The notes under the pieces are model-generated. The model saw only the letters and a list, made by a program, of their open reading frames with translations, was not told where the DNA came from and searched no databases. The translations under genes and the position numbers were made by a program. A stretch of DNA of 64,000 nucleotides from Winogradskya consettensis (GTDB lineage: Bacteria > Actinomycetota > Actinomycetes > Mycobacteriales > Micromonosporaceae), in assembly GCF_018332715.1 (NCBI RefSeq), contig NZ_BOQP01000001.1, positions 62,001 to 126,000 of the forward strand, in the 5' to 3' direction. Positions 52,572 to 61,380 of this stretch are shown here, one piece after another (the stretch's first letter is position 1; each line of letters begins with the position of its first letter).

Positions 52572-54149
52572 GTGACCACCACGGCCTGGGCCCCTCTGCA
52601 CGACAAGATCTTCCGCGGGCTCTGGATCGGCGTGCTCGCCAGCAACGTGGGCACCTGGATGCAGACCGTCGGGGCGTCGTGGCGGCTGGTCGCCGAGCCG
52701 GACGCCGCGACCTGGGTGAGCCTGGTGCAGACCGCGACCATGCTGCCGGTGCTGCTGCTGGCGCTGCCGTCGGGGACGCTCGCCGACACGTTCGACCGGC
52801 GCCGGCTGCTGCTCGGGGTGCAGGTCGCGCTTTTCGCGGTGGCCACCACGCTGACCCTGCTGACCGCGGCGGACCTGATGCCGCCACCGCTGCTGCTGGT
52901 CTTCACGTTCCTGCTCGGGGTCGGGCAGGCGCTGACGCTGCCGACCTGGCAGGCGGTGATCCCGGAGGTGGTGCCGCGCGATGAGCTGGCGTCGGCGTCC
53001 GCGCTCGGGGCGGTCAACACCAACCTCGCCCGGTCGGCGGGTCCCGCGGTCGCCGGGCTGCTGGTCGCGCATGCCGGCGTACCCGTCGTCTTCGGTCTCA
53101 ATGCCCTGTCCTTCGCCGTCTTCGCGCTGGCGTTGCTGCGCTGGCGGCGCCCGAAGCAGGGTGGCGGCGGGCAGGCCGAGCGGTTCGGCCCGGCGCTGCG
53201 GGCCGGGGGACGGTACGTGCGCTACTCGCCGGTCGTCCGCCGGATCCTGCTGCGGGTCGTGCTCTTCGTGCTGCCGGGCAGTGTCGTCTGGGGCCTCGTG
53301 CCGCTGGTCGCCGACCAGCAGCTGCACATGGGCTCGCGGGGTTACGGCGTGCTGCTCGCCGCGCTCGGGGTCGGCGCGATTCTCGGGGCGCTGCTCATGC
53401 CCCGGATCCGGGAGAAGGTCCCGCCCAACCGGCTTCTGATCATTTCCGGCCTGGTGTACGCCGCGGCGCTCAGCGTCGTAGCGCTCGTCCCGCATCCGCT
53501 CGCGGTGATCCCCGTGCTGGTCGCCGCCGGGCTCGCCTGGATGGTGCAGGTGTCGCGGATGAACGCCAGCCTGCAGCTCTTCCTGCCCAGCTGGGTCCGC
53601 GCCCGCGGGTTCGCCGTCTACCAGGTCGTCTTCGCGGGTGCCCAGGCGGTCGGCGCGTTCGCGTGGGGACAGGTCACCCAGCACTCGAACCTGACGGCGG
53701 CGTACCTGCTGGCGGCGGCGCTGATGCTGCTCGGGACGGCGACCGTGCCGTGGCTGCCGCTGCACGCCCACGCCGACGACCGGGGCGGGCCGGTGAACTT
53801 CTGGCCCGAGCCGCACCTGATGCTCGAGCCGCACCTGGATGAGGGGCCGGTCCTGGTCACCAACCGCTACCGGGTCGCGAAGGAGAACCGGGACGCGTTC
53901 GTGGCCGCGATGCAAGCGGTGCAGCGGTCCCGGCGGCGGACCGGCGCGTCGCGCTGGGGACTGTTCCGCGACGGCGAGGACAGGGCGGTCTTCGTCGAGG
54001 TCTATCAGGTGCCGACCTGGGAGGAGCACCTGCGCCAGCACGACGAGCGGATGACCGGAGCGGACGAGGACGCGGAGGCGAAAGCGGTCGCTCTGGCGCA
54101 GGGTCAGCCGGACGTCACGCACCTGCTGCCCGCCGACTCCCCCGATTAG
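52572..54149 (+). CDS. MFS exporter with C-terminal monooxygenase-like (ABM) domain
   Basis: A 525-residue transporter of the MFS_3 (EntS-like) group. About 12 helices span residues 15-405, with the loop motif GTLADTFDRRRLLL after helix 2 and LPTWQAVIPEVVPRDELASASAL between helices 4 and 5. Residues about 425-500 (LVTNRYRVAKENRDAFVAAM, VFVEVYQVPTWEEHLRQH) form a ferredoxin-like ABM domain seen at the end of this family. The substrate is unknown; siderophore or drug export is possible. It is probably co-transcribed with the HxlR gene. Confidence 0.88.
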   Translation: MTTTAWAPLHDKIFRGLWIGVLASNVGTWMQTVGASWRLVAEPDAATWVSLVQTATMLPVLLLALPSGTLADTFDRRRLLLGVQVALFAVATTLTLLTAADLMPPPLLLVFTFLLGVGQALTLPTWQAVIPEVVPRDELASASALGAVNTNLARSAGPAVAGLLVAHAGVPVVFGLNALSFAVFALALLRWRRPKQGGGGQAERFGPALRAGGRYVRYSPVVRRILLRVVLFVLPGSVVWGLVPLVADQQLHMGSRGYGVLLAALGVGAILGALLMPRIREKVPPNRLLIISGLVYAAALSVVALVPHPLAVIPVLVAAGLAWMVQVSRMNASLQLFLPSWVRARGFAVYQVVFAGAQAVGAFAWGQVTQHSNLTAAYLLAAALMLLGTATVPWLPLHAHADDRGGPVNFWPEPHLMLEPHLDEGPVLVTNRYRVAKENRDAFVAAMQAVQRSRRRTGASRWGLFRDGEDRAVFVEVYQVPTWEEHLRQHDERMTGADEDAEAKAVALAQGQPDVTHLLPADSPD

Positions 54150-54159
54150 CCCGATGTTT

Positions 54160-54172
54160 CGGAATTGTTCCG
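54160..54172. promoter_or_regulatory. Small palindrome between the exporter and cphB
   Basis: CGGAA-TTG-TTCCG lies 11 bases after the exporter stop in an AT-richer patch that continues TTTAACCTCAAAGG. It could be an operator for cphBA or a weak terminator. Confidence 0.3.
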
Positions 54173-54262
54173 TTTAACCTCAAAGGTGAACCGCAGTCCA
54201 CTGCGGTGCGCCGGTTTCCCGCGGCGGAGAACAGCAGGTGAAGGCGTGAACGAGGAGGTCCC

Positions 54263-55093
54263 GTGTCGGCCCGCTTGCTGGTCATAGGTGGAGCCGAGCG
54301 GCACAGCCAGGGCGGCACCTCCATCCTGCGGCGGTTCGTCGAGCTGGCCGGGGGAGCGGACGCCGACATCGTGGTCATCGCCACCGCGAGCAGCGAGCCG
54401 GCCGTACTCGAAGCCGAGTACGCCACCCTGTTCACCCGTTTCGGCGCGCGCCGGGCCCGGGGTCTGCGCATCGCCACCCGGGCCCAGGCCAACGACCCCG
54501 CCGTCGTGCACGCCCTCGCTCCGGCGACGGGGGTGTTCTTCACCGGCGGCGACCAGCAGCGGATCACCAGCGTGCTCGGCGGGACGCTGACCGACTCGGC
54601 CCTGCAGACGCTGGTGCGCACCGGCACGATCGTGCTCGGCGGCACCAGCGCGGGGGCCGCGATGATGTCCGGCACGATGATCCTCGGCGGCGCGGCGCCC
54701 GGCATCGGGCGGGCCAGCGTGCGCACCGGCCCCGGGCTGGAATTCCTGCCCGGGGTCCTCATCGACATGCACTTCGCCGAGCGGGGGCGGCTCAACCGGC
54801 TGCTCAGCGCGGTCGCGCTCTACCCGCACGAGCTGGGCCTGGGCATCGACGAGGACACCGCGATCCTCGCCGAGGGCGACCGGTTCCAGGTGCTCGGCTC
54901 CGGCACGGTTACGGTCGTCGACGCGGGTGCCGCGGGCGACATCACGGTCCCTGCCGAAGGGCCCATCGGCCTCGCCGGGGCACGGATCCACGTGCTGCCC
55001 GCCGGGAGCAGTTTTGAGATGTCCGGACGCCGCCCCGCGCTCGCCGGGGTCGCCGGATCACCTGGGATCGGGGAACGGGGACCAGCTTCATGA
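54263..55093 (+). CDS. cphB: Cyanophycinase
   Basis: A 276-residue S51-family serine peptidase that cuts cyanophycin into beta-Asp-Arg dipeptides. The nucleophile Ser is in GGTSAGAAMMSG, with FFTGGDQQRITSVL and the C-terminal GLGIDEDTAIL segment as further family marks. The GTG at 54263 follows GAGGTCCC. It overlaps cphA by ATGA, so breakdown and synthesis are in one transcript. No signal peptide is seen, consistent with action on intracellular granules. Confidence 0.93.
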   Translation: MSARLLVIGGAERHSQGGTSILRRFVELAGGADADIVVIATASSEPAVLEAEYATLFTRFGARRARGLRIATRAQANDPAVVHALAPATGVFFTGGDQQRITSVLGGTLTDSALQTLVRTGTIVLGGTSAGAAMMSGTMILGGAAPGIGRASVRTGPGLEFLPGVLIDMHFAERGRLNRLLSAVALYPHELGLGIDEDTAILAEGDRFQVLGSGTVTVVDAGAAGDITVPAEGPIGLAGARIHVLPAGSSFEMSGRRPALAGVAGSPGIGERGPAS

Positions 55094-57825
55094 AGATTCT
55101 GAGCCTGCGCCGGCTGCGCGGCCCGAACGTCCACCTGTCCCGCCCCGCGATGGTGGTACGCCTCCGGCTCGACGGGCTGACCGGGGTGGAGACCAGCGAC
55201 ATCACCGGGTTCGCCGAGCGGTTGCTGCGGGCCCTGCCCGGGCTCACCGAGCACCACTGTGCGGCGGGGGCACCGGGCGGCTTCGTCAGCCGGATGCGCG
55301 GCGGCACCTACTTCGGGCACGTCACCGAGCACGTGACCCTCGAGCTGTCGCAGCGGATCGGGCGGGATGTCAGCTTCGGGCGTACGGTGTCGGGCCCGGA
55401 GCCGGGTGTCTACGACCTGATCATCGAGTGCCCGGTCGACGAGTCGCCCGAGTCGGAGCTGCCCGCTCAGCTGCTCGACGCCGCGATCGACCTGGTCACG
55501 ACCGTCGCGGGTGGCGCCACGGTCACCGGCCTCGAGCTGGAGCAGCGGCTCGCCGTGCTCAGCGAGCTGGCGGAGCGGTCGGACACCGGGCCCAGCACCC
55601 GGTCGATCATCGCCGCCGCCCGGCGCCGGGGCATCCCCGTCGAGCGCTACGACGACCTCAGCCTGCTGCGGCTGGGCTGGGGCACGCGGCGCCGGCTCGC
55701 CTGGGCGGCGATGACCGACCGGACCAGTGGCGTCGGGATCGACGTGGCCGGGGACAAGCAGGTCACCCGGCGGTTGCTGGCCGACGCGGGCATCCCGGTC
55801 GCACCCGGCGGCGCGGCATCCCGGGTCGAGGACGCGGTGCGGCTGCTGACGGCGCTGGGCGGGGCCGTCGTGGTCAAGCCCCGGCACGGGCGGCAGGGGG
55901 AGAATGTCGCGCTCAATGTGCGTACGGGTGACGAGCTCGCCCTCGCCTTCACGGCCGCGGGCGGCGACGTGGTGGTGGAACGGCAGCTTCCCGGCCGCGA
56001 CTACCGGGTGCTCGTCGTGGCGGGCGAGGTCGTGGCCGCCGCCGAACGGATCCCCGCGCACGTGGTCGGCGACGGCGAGAGCACGATCGAGCAGCTCGTG
56101 GCGGCGACCAACGCCGACCCGCGCCGCGGCACCGGGCACTCGCGGATGCTGACCCGGATCACGCTCGACGAGACCGCGCGCAAGGTCCTGCGTGGCCAGG
56201 GCCTAGAACTGGGCAGCGTCCCCGGCGCCGGCGAGAAGGCCTGGCTGCGGGACAACGCCAACCTGTCGACCGGTGGGACCGGCCACGACGTGACCGACCG
56301 GGTGCACCCCGACGTCGCACGGATCTGCCTGCGGGTCGCCGCCGTGGTCGGGCTGGACATCGCCGGCATCGACCTGCGGCTGCCGGACATCGCCGCGCCG
56401 GTCGCACCGCCCGGTGACCCGGACGAGATCACCGCCGGGGTCATCGAGGTCAACGCGGTGCCCGGTCTGCGGATGCACCTTGCCCCCGTACGCGGGCGCG
56501 CGCGAGACGTCGGCGACGCGATCGTCCGGGCGATGTTCCCCGGTGGCTCCGACGGGCGGATCCCCACGATGAGCGTCACCGGCACCAACGGGAAGACGTC
56601 GGTGGCCCGGATGGCGGCGTTCATGCTGGCCGGCGACGGGCTGCGGGTCGGCCTGACCACCACCGACGGCGTCAGCATCGACGGGCGCACGGTGTTCCGC
56701 GGCGACGCGACCGGCCCCCGCTCCGCGCAGATGGTCCTCGGCGACCCGGCGGTGCAGGCGGCGGTGCTGGAGACCGCGCGGGGCGGGCTGTTGCGCCGTG
56801 GCCTCGGCTACGACCGGACCGACGTCGGCGTCCTCACCAACATCACCGTCGACCACCTCGGTCAGGACGGTATGGGCTCCATCGAGGACATCGCCCACGT
56901 CAAGGCGCTGGTCGCCGAGCGGGTCCGGGACGGCGGCACGCTCGTGCTCAACGCGGACGACCCGTGGGTGCGCAGCCTGGCCGAGAGCCCCCGGGTACGC
57001 GCTGACCGGAAACGGCTGGTCTGGTTCGGCACCGACACGCAGCAGCCCGTCGTCGCGTCGCACCTGGCCGGGGGCGGTACGGCGTACGTGCTGCAGGACG
57101 GCTGGCTCGTGCAGGCGACGGGGGCACGGCGTACGCAGCTGTTGCGGGTCGCCGAGGTGCCCGGGGCGTTCGGGGGCGCGGCGCCGTACGCGGCGGTCAA
57201 CGCCCTCGCGGCGATCGCCGCCGCCCGCGCGCTCGGTGCCCCGGCCGGCGTGATCGCCGAGCGGCTGGCCGAGTTCGAGCCGCGGGTGCACAACCCCGGG
57301 CGCGGCACGGTGCTGCGGCTCGCCGGGGTCACCCTCTTTGTCGACTATGCGCACAATCCGGCGGCGCTGGCCGCGGTGCTGCGTACGCTCCACCGCCTCT
57401 ACGGCCCGGACCGCTGTACGGCCCTGGTGACGCTGCCCGGTGACCGGCGCGACGATCTGCTCGCCGCCAGCGCCCAGGTCGTCGCCGACGGGGTGACCCG
57501 GGCGGTGCTCTACGACGACGAGGATCCGCGCGGTCGCGAGCCGGGCGAGGTGAGCGCGCTCGTGGAGCGGGAGATGCGGGCCCGCCGGCCGGGACTGCGG
57601 TCGGTGCGGGCCGCCGGTTACCGGGCGGCGGTCGGCGAGGCGATGGCGATGGCGTCGCCGGGTGACGTCGTGCTCGTGCTCTACGAGAGCCTCACGCCGA
57701 TGCTCCACCACCTGGAGTCCCTGGGAGCGGTCCCAGTTGATGCGGCTCCGGTGGTTCTGCCCGGGTTGCACCCCGCTCCGGTACGCCGTGAGCGTTCCCT
57801 TACGGGTGAATTACCCCATCGGTGA
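55090..57825 (+). CDS. cphA: Cyanophycin synthetase
   Basis: A 911-residue enzyme that builds the storage polymer multi-L-arginyl-poly-L-aspartate. The N-terminal domain contains GGTYFGHVTEHVTLELSQRIG, an ATP-grasp domain follows (about 225-480, VVVKPRHGRQGENVALN, GVIEVNAVPGLRMH), and a Mur-ligase-like domain starts at about residue 498 with P-loop GTNGKTSVAR and later VFVDYAHNPAAL (here LFVDYAHNP). All three domains and the normal length are present, so it should be functional. It is coupled to cphB. Cyanophycin genes occur patchily outside cyanobacteria. Confidence 0.94.
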   Translation: MKILSLRRLRGPNVHLSRPAMVVRLRLDGLTGVETSDITGFAERLLRALPGLTEHHCAAGAPGGFVSRMRGGTYFGHVTEHVTLELSQRIGRDVSFGRTVSGPEPGVYDLIIECPVDESPESELPAQLLDAAIDLVTTVAGGATVTGLELEQRLAVLSELAERSDTGPSTRSIIAAARRRGIPVERYDDLSLLRLGWGTRRRLAWAAMTDRTSGVGIDVAGDKQVTRRLLADAGIPVAPGGAASRVEDAVRLLTALGGAVVVKPRHGRQGENVALNVRTGDELALAFTAAGGDVVVERQLPGRDYRVLVVAGEVVAAAERIPAHVVGDGESTIEQLVAATNADPRRGTGHSRMLTRITLDETARKVLRGQGLELGSVPGAGEKAWLRDNANLSTGGTGHDVTDRVHPDVARICLRVAAVVGLDIAGIDLRLPDIAAPVAPPGDPDEITAGVIEVNAVPGLRMHLAPVRGRARDVGDAIVRAMFPGGSDGRIPTMSVTGTNGKTSVARMAAFMLAGDGLRVGLTTTDGVSIDGRTVFRGDATGPRSAQMVLGDPAVQAAVLETARGGLLRRGLGYDRTDVGVLTNITVDHLGQDGMGSIEDIAHVKALVAERVRDGGTLVLNADDPWVRSLAESPRVRADRKRLVWFGTDTQQPVVASHLAGGGTAYVLQDGWLVQATGARRTQLLRVAEVPGAFGGAAPYAAVNALAAIAAARALGAPAGVIAERLAEFEPRVHNPGRGTVLRLAGVTLFVDYAHNPAALAAVLRTLHRLYGPDRCTALVTLPGDRRDDLLAASAQVVADGVTRAVLYDDEDPRGREPGEVSALVEREMRARRPGLRSVRAAGYRAAVGEAMAMASPGDVVLVLYESLTPMLHHLESLGAVPVDAAPVVLPGLHPAPVRRERSLTGELPHR

Positions 57826-58309
57826 GTCACGATGAGCAACAAAGCATGATCGGCGTGCTCAATTCACCTGATCGGGTGGGGTTCCGCAGGTCATTGCCCT
57901 GCGGCAAGCAACAGTACGCGCGTACGTGAATATCGCTCAGTTCTCACTGGAGGGTGACGCACGCGTCGCTGCACGTGCAGATTCCCATGTAGATGCCCCA
58001 TCCGGCGGGTGAAACCCGCAAGTACCGACGAAGCGGGCATACCTGTTTAACGGGTCTGTCTATACAGCTCTGACCAGGCACTTTACCCGGACGCGCCGAC
58101 GCGCACGGGTGGCGCACGGTAGGAAACGGACGGTGACCATGCGCAGGTCATCCTGCACGCAGGGAGTCGTGACAGTGACCGAACGTCGGCTAACATCCCG
58201 GACGTCGAAGGGGAATGCTCGGTCCAACGGCGGACCGAGGGACGCCCCGGCATCAGGACGCATGGCGGTGTGATCCCGATGTTTCATCCGATCGCGCATG
58301 TGGGGGCAC
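57826..58309 (+). promoter_or_regulatory. Intergenic region with alternative hairpins and a promoter for the kinase
   Basis: No gene is supported in these 484 bases. GCGGGT-GAA-ACCCGC (58005-58019) forms one hairpin, and its second arm can instead pair with GCGGG at 58033-58037, so two structures exclude each other. A sigma70-like promoter follows: GTGACA (58169-58174), 16 bases, TAACAT (58191-58196), giving a leader of about 107 bases to the kinase ATG. Confidence 0.45.
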
Positions 58310-60643
58310 ATGAGCACGACGGACCTGCCCGGCTCGAGCCTGCTGGCCAACCGATACCGGTTGGTCGAGCGGCTCGGCGCCGGCGGGATGTCAGTGGTGT
58401 GGCGAGGCTTCGACGAGGTCCTCGGGCGGCAGGTGGCGGTCAAGGTGCTGCCCCCGTCGACGAGCGCCGACCCCTCGTTCCGGCGCCGGCTGCGCGCGGA
58501 GGCCCAGGCCGCTGCCCGGCTGAGCCATCCGCACATCACCAATGTGTACGACTACGGCGAGGCGACCACCGTCGACGGTGAGCCGGTCCCGTACGTCGTC
58601 ATGGAGCTGGTCGACGGCGAATCGCTCGCCGCAGTCCTGGCCCGGTCGCGGCGCCTGCCCTGGCCGGCCGCCGTCCGCATCGCCGCCGAAGTCTCCGCGG
58701 CGCTGGCCGCCGCACACTCCCGGGGCATCGTGCACCGCGACGTGACCCCGGCGAACGTCATGCTCACCCCGTCCGGCGCCAAGGTCGTCGACTTCGGCAT
58801 CTCGGCCCTGATCGGCGAGAACGACATCGACCCCGACGGCAGCCTGCTCGGCACCCCGGCCTATCTGGCCCCGGAACGCCTCGAGGGCGGCCAGGTCAGC
58901 CCGGCCACCGATGTGTACGCCGTCGGCCTGCTCGTCTACCGCACGCTGATCGGCCAGCTCCCCTGGGACGTCGGCACCACCACGGCCCTGCTGCGCGCCC
59001 ACCAGTACACCGAGCCCGACCCGTTGCCGCCGGTCGAGGGGCTGCCCGGCTCGGTAGCCACCCTGATCGCCCGCTGCCTGCAGAAGAGCCCGTCCGAGCG
59101 GCCCTCCAGCGCCGAGCTCGCCCACGTCCTGGGCACGGTGTCGGCGGGAGTGCCGGCCGCGCGCGCATTCGTCCCGGACTGGACGGACAACGGCGAGGAC
59201 ACCACGATCCTGCCCTCGGCCCACCAGTACACCGAGGGGGTCAGGCAGGGCCGCCCCGGATATTCGCGGCTCGCCGACGCGGCGCCCGGGCGTGGTGTCG
59301 CGTCGGTGCCGCCCGCGCCCGTGACCGCCCTGGAGGACGACGCCCCGATCTCCCCGGCTCCCGGCGCGGCGCAGCCCGTGTCGGTCGCCGAGGTCGAGGC
59401 GGCGATGGGCAGCAACAACGCCGCCCCTACGAGCGCGCCACCGATCGCACCGGCGCCCCGCGCGGCCCGTAACAGCCGCTTCGGTCCGGTGCCGCCGTCC
59501 CCGGCCGCCCCCGCGTCCGCGGGTCCTGTCTCCCCGGCCGGTTTCGATCAGGGCCGCTCGCGGTTCGCCCCGGCCCCGGAGGTCGACGACGAGCCCGGCC
59601 GCGCGCTGCGCCCCGCGTTCAACGGCATCCCGTCACCCCGGGCCGAGAGCGCGCCGACGACGCTGGGGCCGGCCCCGGCGCCGCTGCTCCCGCCACTCGG
59701 CAGACCGGCCCCCGCCGCGAGCCCGGGCAGGTTCGGTGCCCTGGCACAGCGTCGCCGGCTCCTCGCGGTCGCCGGTGCGGTCGCCGGTGTCGCCATCCTC
59801 GCCTGGGCGTTCACGGCGGTCTCCGACGACGGCCAGAAAGGCATCGTGACGGGAGCGATCGCCCCCGCGCCGGCCGCGGTCACCAGCAAGTGCGTGGTGA
59901 GCTACGCGGTCTGGTCGGACGATGGCGGCCGCTTCAAGGCGGCGGTCACGATCGCCAACCGCGACGTCAAGGCGATCGACAACTGGAAGCTGTGGTTCCT
60001 CATGCCAGGCGACCAGGTGGTCTCCGGCGGCGGCAGGCTCCAGCTCGACCAGCAGGCCCGCGCCGTGACGGTGAGCTCCAGGACGGCGCTGAACCCGCAG
60101 GCCAACACGACCATGGAGGTCAGTGGCCGCTACAGGCTCAGCAACGCCGCGCCGATGGTGTTCGAGCTGGACGGCAAACCGTGCGACACCTATGTTTCGC
60201 CGAAGCCGGGGGAGCCGTCGCGGCCGGTCGAGCACCTGAGCAACGGCACGACCCGACTCGGCCCGGTGCCGTCGCCGCAGACCCCGATCCCGGGCATCTC
60301 CATCGACCCGAGCGGCGTCGTGGTGCCGGTCCCGGTCCCGACGTTGCCCGGCGGGGACCCGGTGCCCACCACGACGAGCACGTCGACGGCGCCGACTGAC
60401 ACCGACAACGGCGGTGACGGCGGCACCGACCCCGACGGCTCGAACGGCGGCGACGGTGACGGTGACGGTGACGAGGGCACACCGGCTCCCTCCCCGCCTG
60501 CGCCCTCCGTCCCGTCCTCCCAGCCGGTGACCACCGGCGGCGAGGGAAGCCCGAGCGTGGCGCCGCCCTCGGCCGTCAACACCGACACGGACGACGCGGA
60601 CCTGGACGACGCCGACGCGGACACGCCCGGCGCGACGGGCTGA
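58310..60643 (+). CDS. Transmembrane Ser/Thr protein kinase with cellulose-binding-like ectodomain
   Basis: A 777-residue Hanks-type kinase. The ATG at 58310 is preceded by GGGGG. The kinase domain (about 14-275) has LGAGGMS, the Lys in VAVKVL, HRDVTPANVM (Thr where Lys is usual), DFG in VVDFGIS, and APE in YLAPE. A Pro/Ala-rich juxtamembrane region leads to one helix (about 480-502). The outside domain (about 525-626) runs from KCVVSYAVW to FELDGKPC with IDNWKLWFLMPG, the pattern and Cys pair of a CBM2 cellulose-binding fold. A long Thr/Asp/Gly/Pro tail follows. It may sense wall or external polysaccharide. Confidence 0.9.
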   Translation: MSTTDLPGSSLLANRYRLVERLGAGGMSVVWRGFDEVLGRQVAVKVLPPSTSADPSFRRRLRAEAQAAARLSHPHITNVYDYGEATTVDGEPVPYVVMELVDGESLAAVLARSRRLPWPAAVRIAAEVSAALAAAHSRGIVHRDVTPANVMLTPSGAKVVDFGISALIGENDIDPDGSLLGTPAYLAPERLEGGQVSPATDVYAVGLLVYRTLIGQLPWDVGTTTALLRAHQYTEPDPLPPVEGLPGSVATLIARCLQKSPSERPSSAELAHVLGTVSAGVPAARAFVPDWTDNGEDTTILPSAHQYTEGVRQGRPGYSRLADAAPGRGVASVPPAPVTALEDDAPISPAPGAAQPVSVAEVEAAMGSNNAAPTSAPPIAPAPRAARNSRFGPVPPSPAAPASAGPVSPAGFDQGRSRFAPAPEVDDEPGRALRPAFNGIPSPRAESAPTTLGPAPAPLLPPLGRPAPAASPGRFGALAQRRRLLAVAGAVAGVAILAWAFTAVSDDGQKGIVTGAIAPAPAAVTSKCVVSYAVWSDDGGRFKAAVTIANRDVKAIDNWKLWFLMPGDQVVSGGGRLQLDQQARAVTVSSRTALNPQANTTMEVSGRYRLSNAAPMVFELDGKPCDTYVSPKPGEPSRPVEHLSNGTTRLGPVPSPQTPIPGISIDPSGVVVPVPVPTLPGGDPVPTTTSTSTAPTDTDNGGDGGTDPDGSNGGDGDGDGDEGTPAPSPPAPSVPSSQPVTTGGEGSPSVAPPSAVNTDTDDADLDDADADTPGATG

Positions 60644-60656
60644 GTGATCACCAGGT

Positions 60657-60692
60657 AGGACGGCCGATCGGACTTGCGGCCGGTCGTCCTTT
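60657..60692 (+). terminator. Terminator after the kinase gene
   Basis: AGGACGGCCG (60657-60666) pairs imperfectly with CGGCCGGTCGTCCT ending at 60690, followed by TT. It is 14 bases after the kinase stop. Confidence 0.6.
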
Positions 60693-60949
60693 CCGCGCGT
60701 TACAGTCGAAAGTGTTCCCGCGGGTCTTGGTTGTCCCGGTGCGGACGCGCTGCCCGAGCCGACCCCGGGTGGCCGCCTGACGAGATGCCCGCCGAAAACG
60801 GTGTGAACCGTCCCGGCGTGGCCTGTGGGCCCAGTTGATGCCCGTGCGCATGATGTTGATACCGGTCTGCAACCTGAGTGGTTCCGGTCCGCACCGCCGC
60901 GAGCGTTAGCTGGAACCAGAGCAAGTGGTCGCACATCGGGGAGTTTCAC

Positions 60950-61207
60950 ATGATCAGCACTGTGCAGGAGCTGGCCGCGGAGGCGTTGTTCGTCTCCGAC
61001 CTGCAGCCGTCCGAGTGTCCCAGCAGCGAGACGGTCGAGGAGACCGTTACCGCGATGATCCTGCGGCACGGGAGTGACGGCTGTGCCGCCTCCGTCGCCG
61101 AGGAGTTCGGGCACCACCCGGAGGTCGCGGTCCGCCGGATGAACTGGGTCCGCACCGAGCTGCGCAGCGCCGCGGCGGCCCAGCGCCGCCCCCACTACGC
61201 CAGCTGA
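60950..61207 (+). CDS. Small conserved actinobacterial protein
   Basis: An 85-residue protein from the ATG at 60950 (GGGGAG site). It is all-helical in appearance: MISTVQELAAEALFVSDLQPSE, then ETVEETVTAMILRHGSDGCAASVAEEFGHHPEVAVRRMNW. Similar small proteins starting STVQELAAEALF are common in Streptomyces and relatives, without known function. No membrane segment or catalytic motif is seen. It stands alone between the kinase and the sigma factor gene. Confidence 0.7.
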   Translation: MISTVQELAAEALFVSDLQPSECPSSETVEETVTAMILRHGSDGCAASVAEEFGHHPEVAVRRMNWVRTELRSAAAAQRRPHYAS

Positions 61208-61380
61208 GCCAAGTTTGGGGCCTGTTTCCGCAGGTCAGGGCGGACAGCATCGTAACTGAGTCTTTTTCGCAAAAAACTCCATAAAAGCAACCGAGTTCGG
61301 TCGCCCCTGCACCCGGCGGCCGCAAATGTCTTCCTCAGCGGCCGGTTCATTCGCCGGCCTCAGCGAGCGAGGAGGACTCC
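61208..61380 (+). promoter_or_regulatory. AT-rich leader before the FliA/WhiG-type sigma gene
   Basis: A patch of low GC (61259-61290) holds CTTTTTCGCAAAAAACTCC, a hairpin TTTTT/AAAAA with a CGC loop, and CATAAAAG, a possible -10. It stands out in this genome and probably carries the sigma gene promoter; the exact elements are unclear. Confidence 0.4.

Noticed and set aside
57950..58060. A possible c-di-AMP or other known riboswitch
   Set aside because: The hairpins are real, but no consensus core of a known class could be matched by eye, and the apparent kinase promoter lies downstream of them.
58060..58542. A 160-codon minus-strand frame overlapping the kinase start
   Set aside because: It covers the kinase ATP-binding loop on the other strand, has no good ribosome site and shows no domain.
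60693..60949. A small minus-strand protein between the kinase and the 85-residue gene
   Set aside because: It has no ribosome site and a composition typical of non-coding shadow; a short GTTGAT direct repeat (about 60834-60863) explains the repeated residues.
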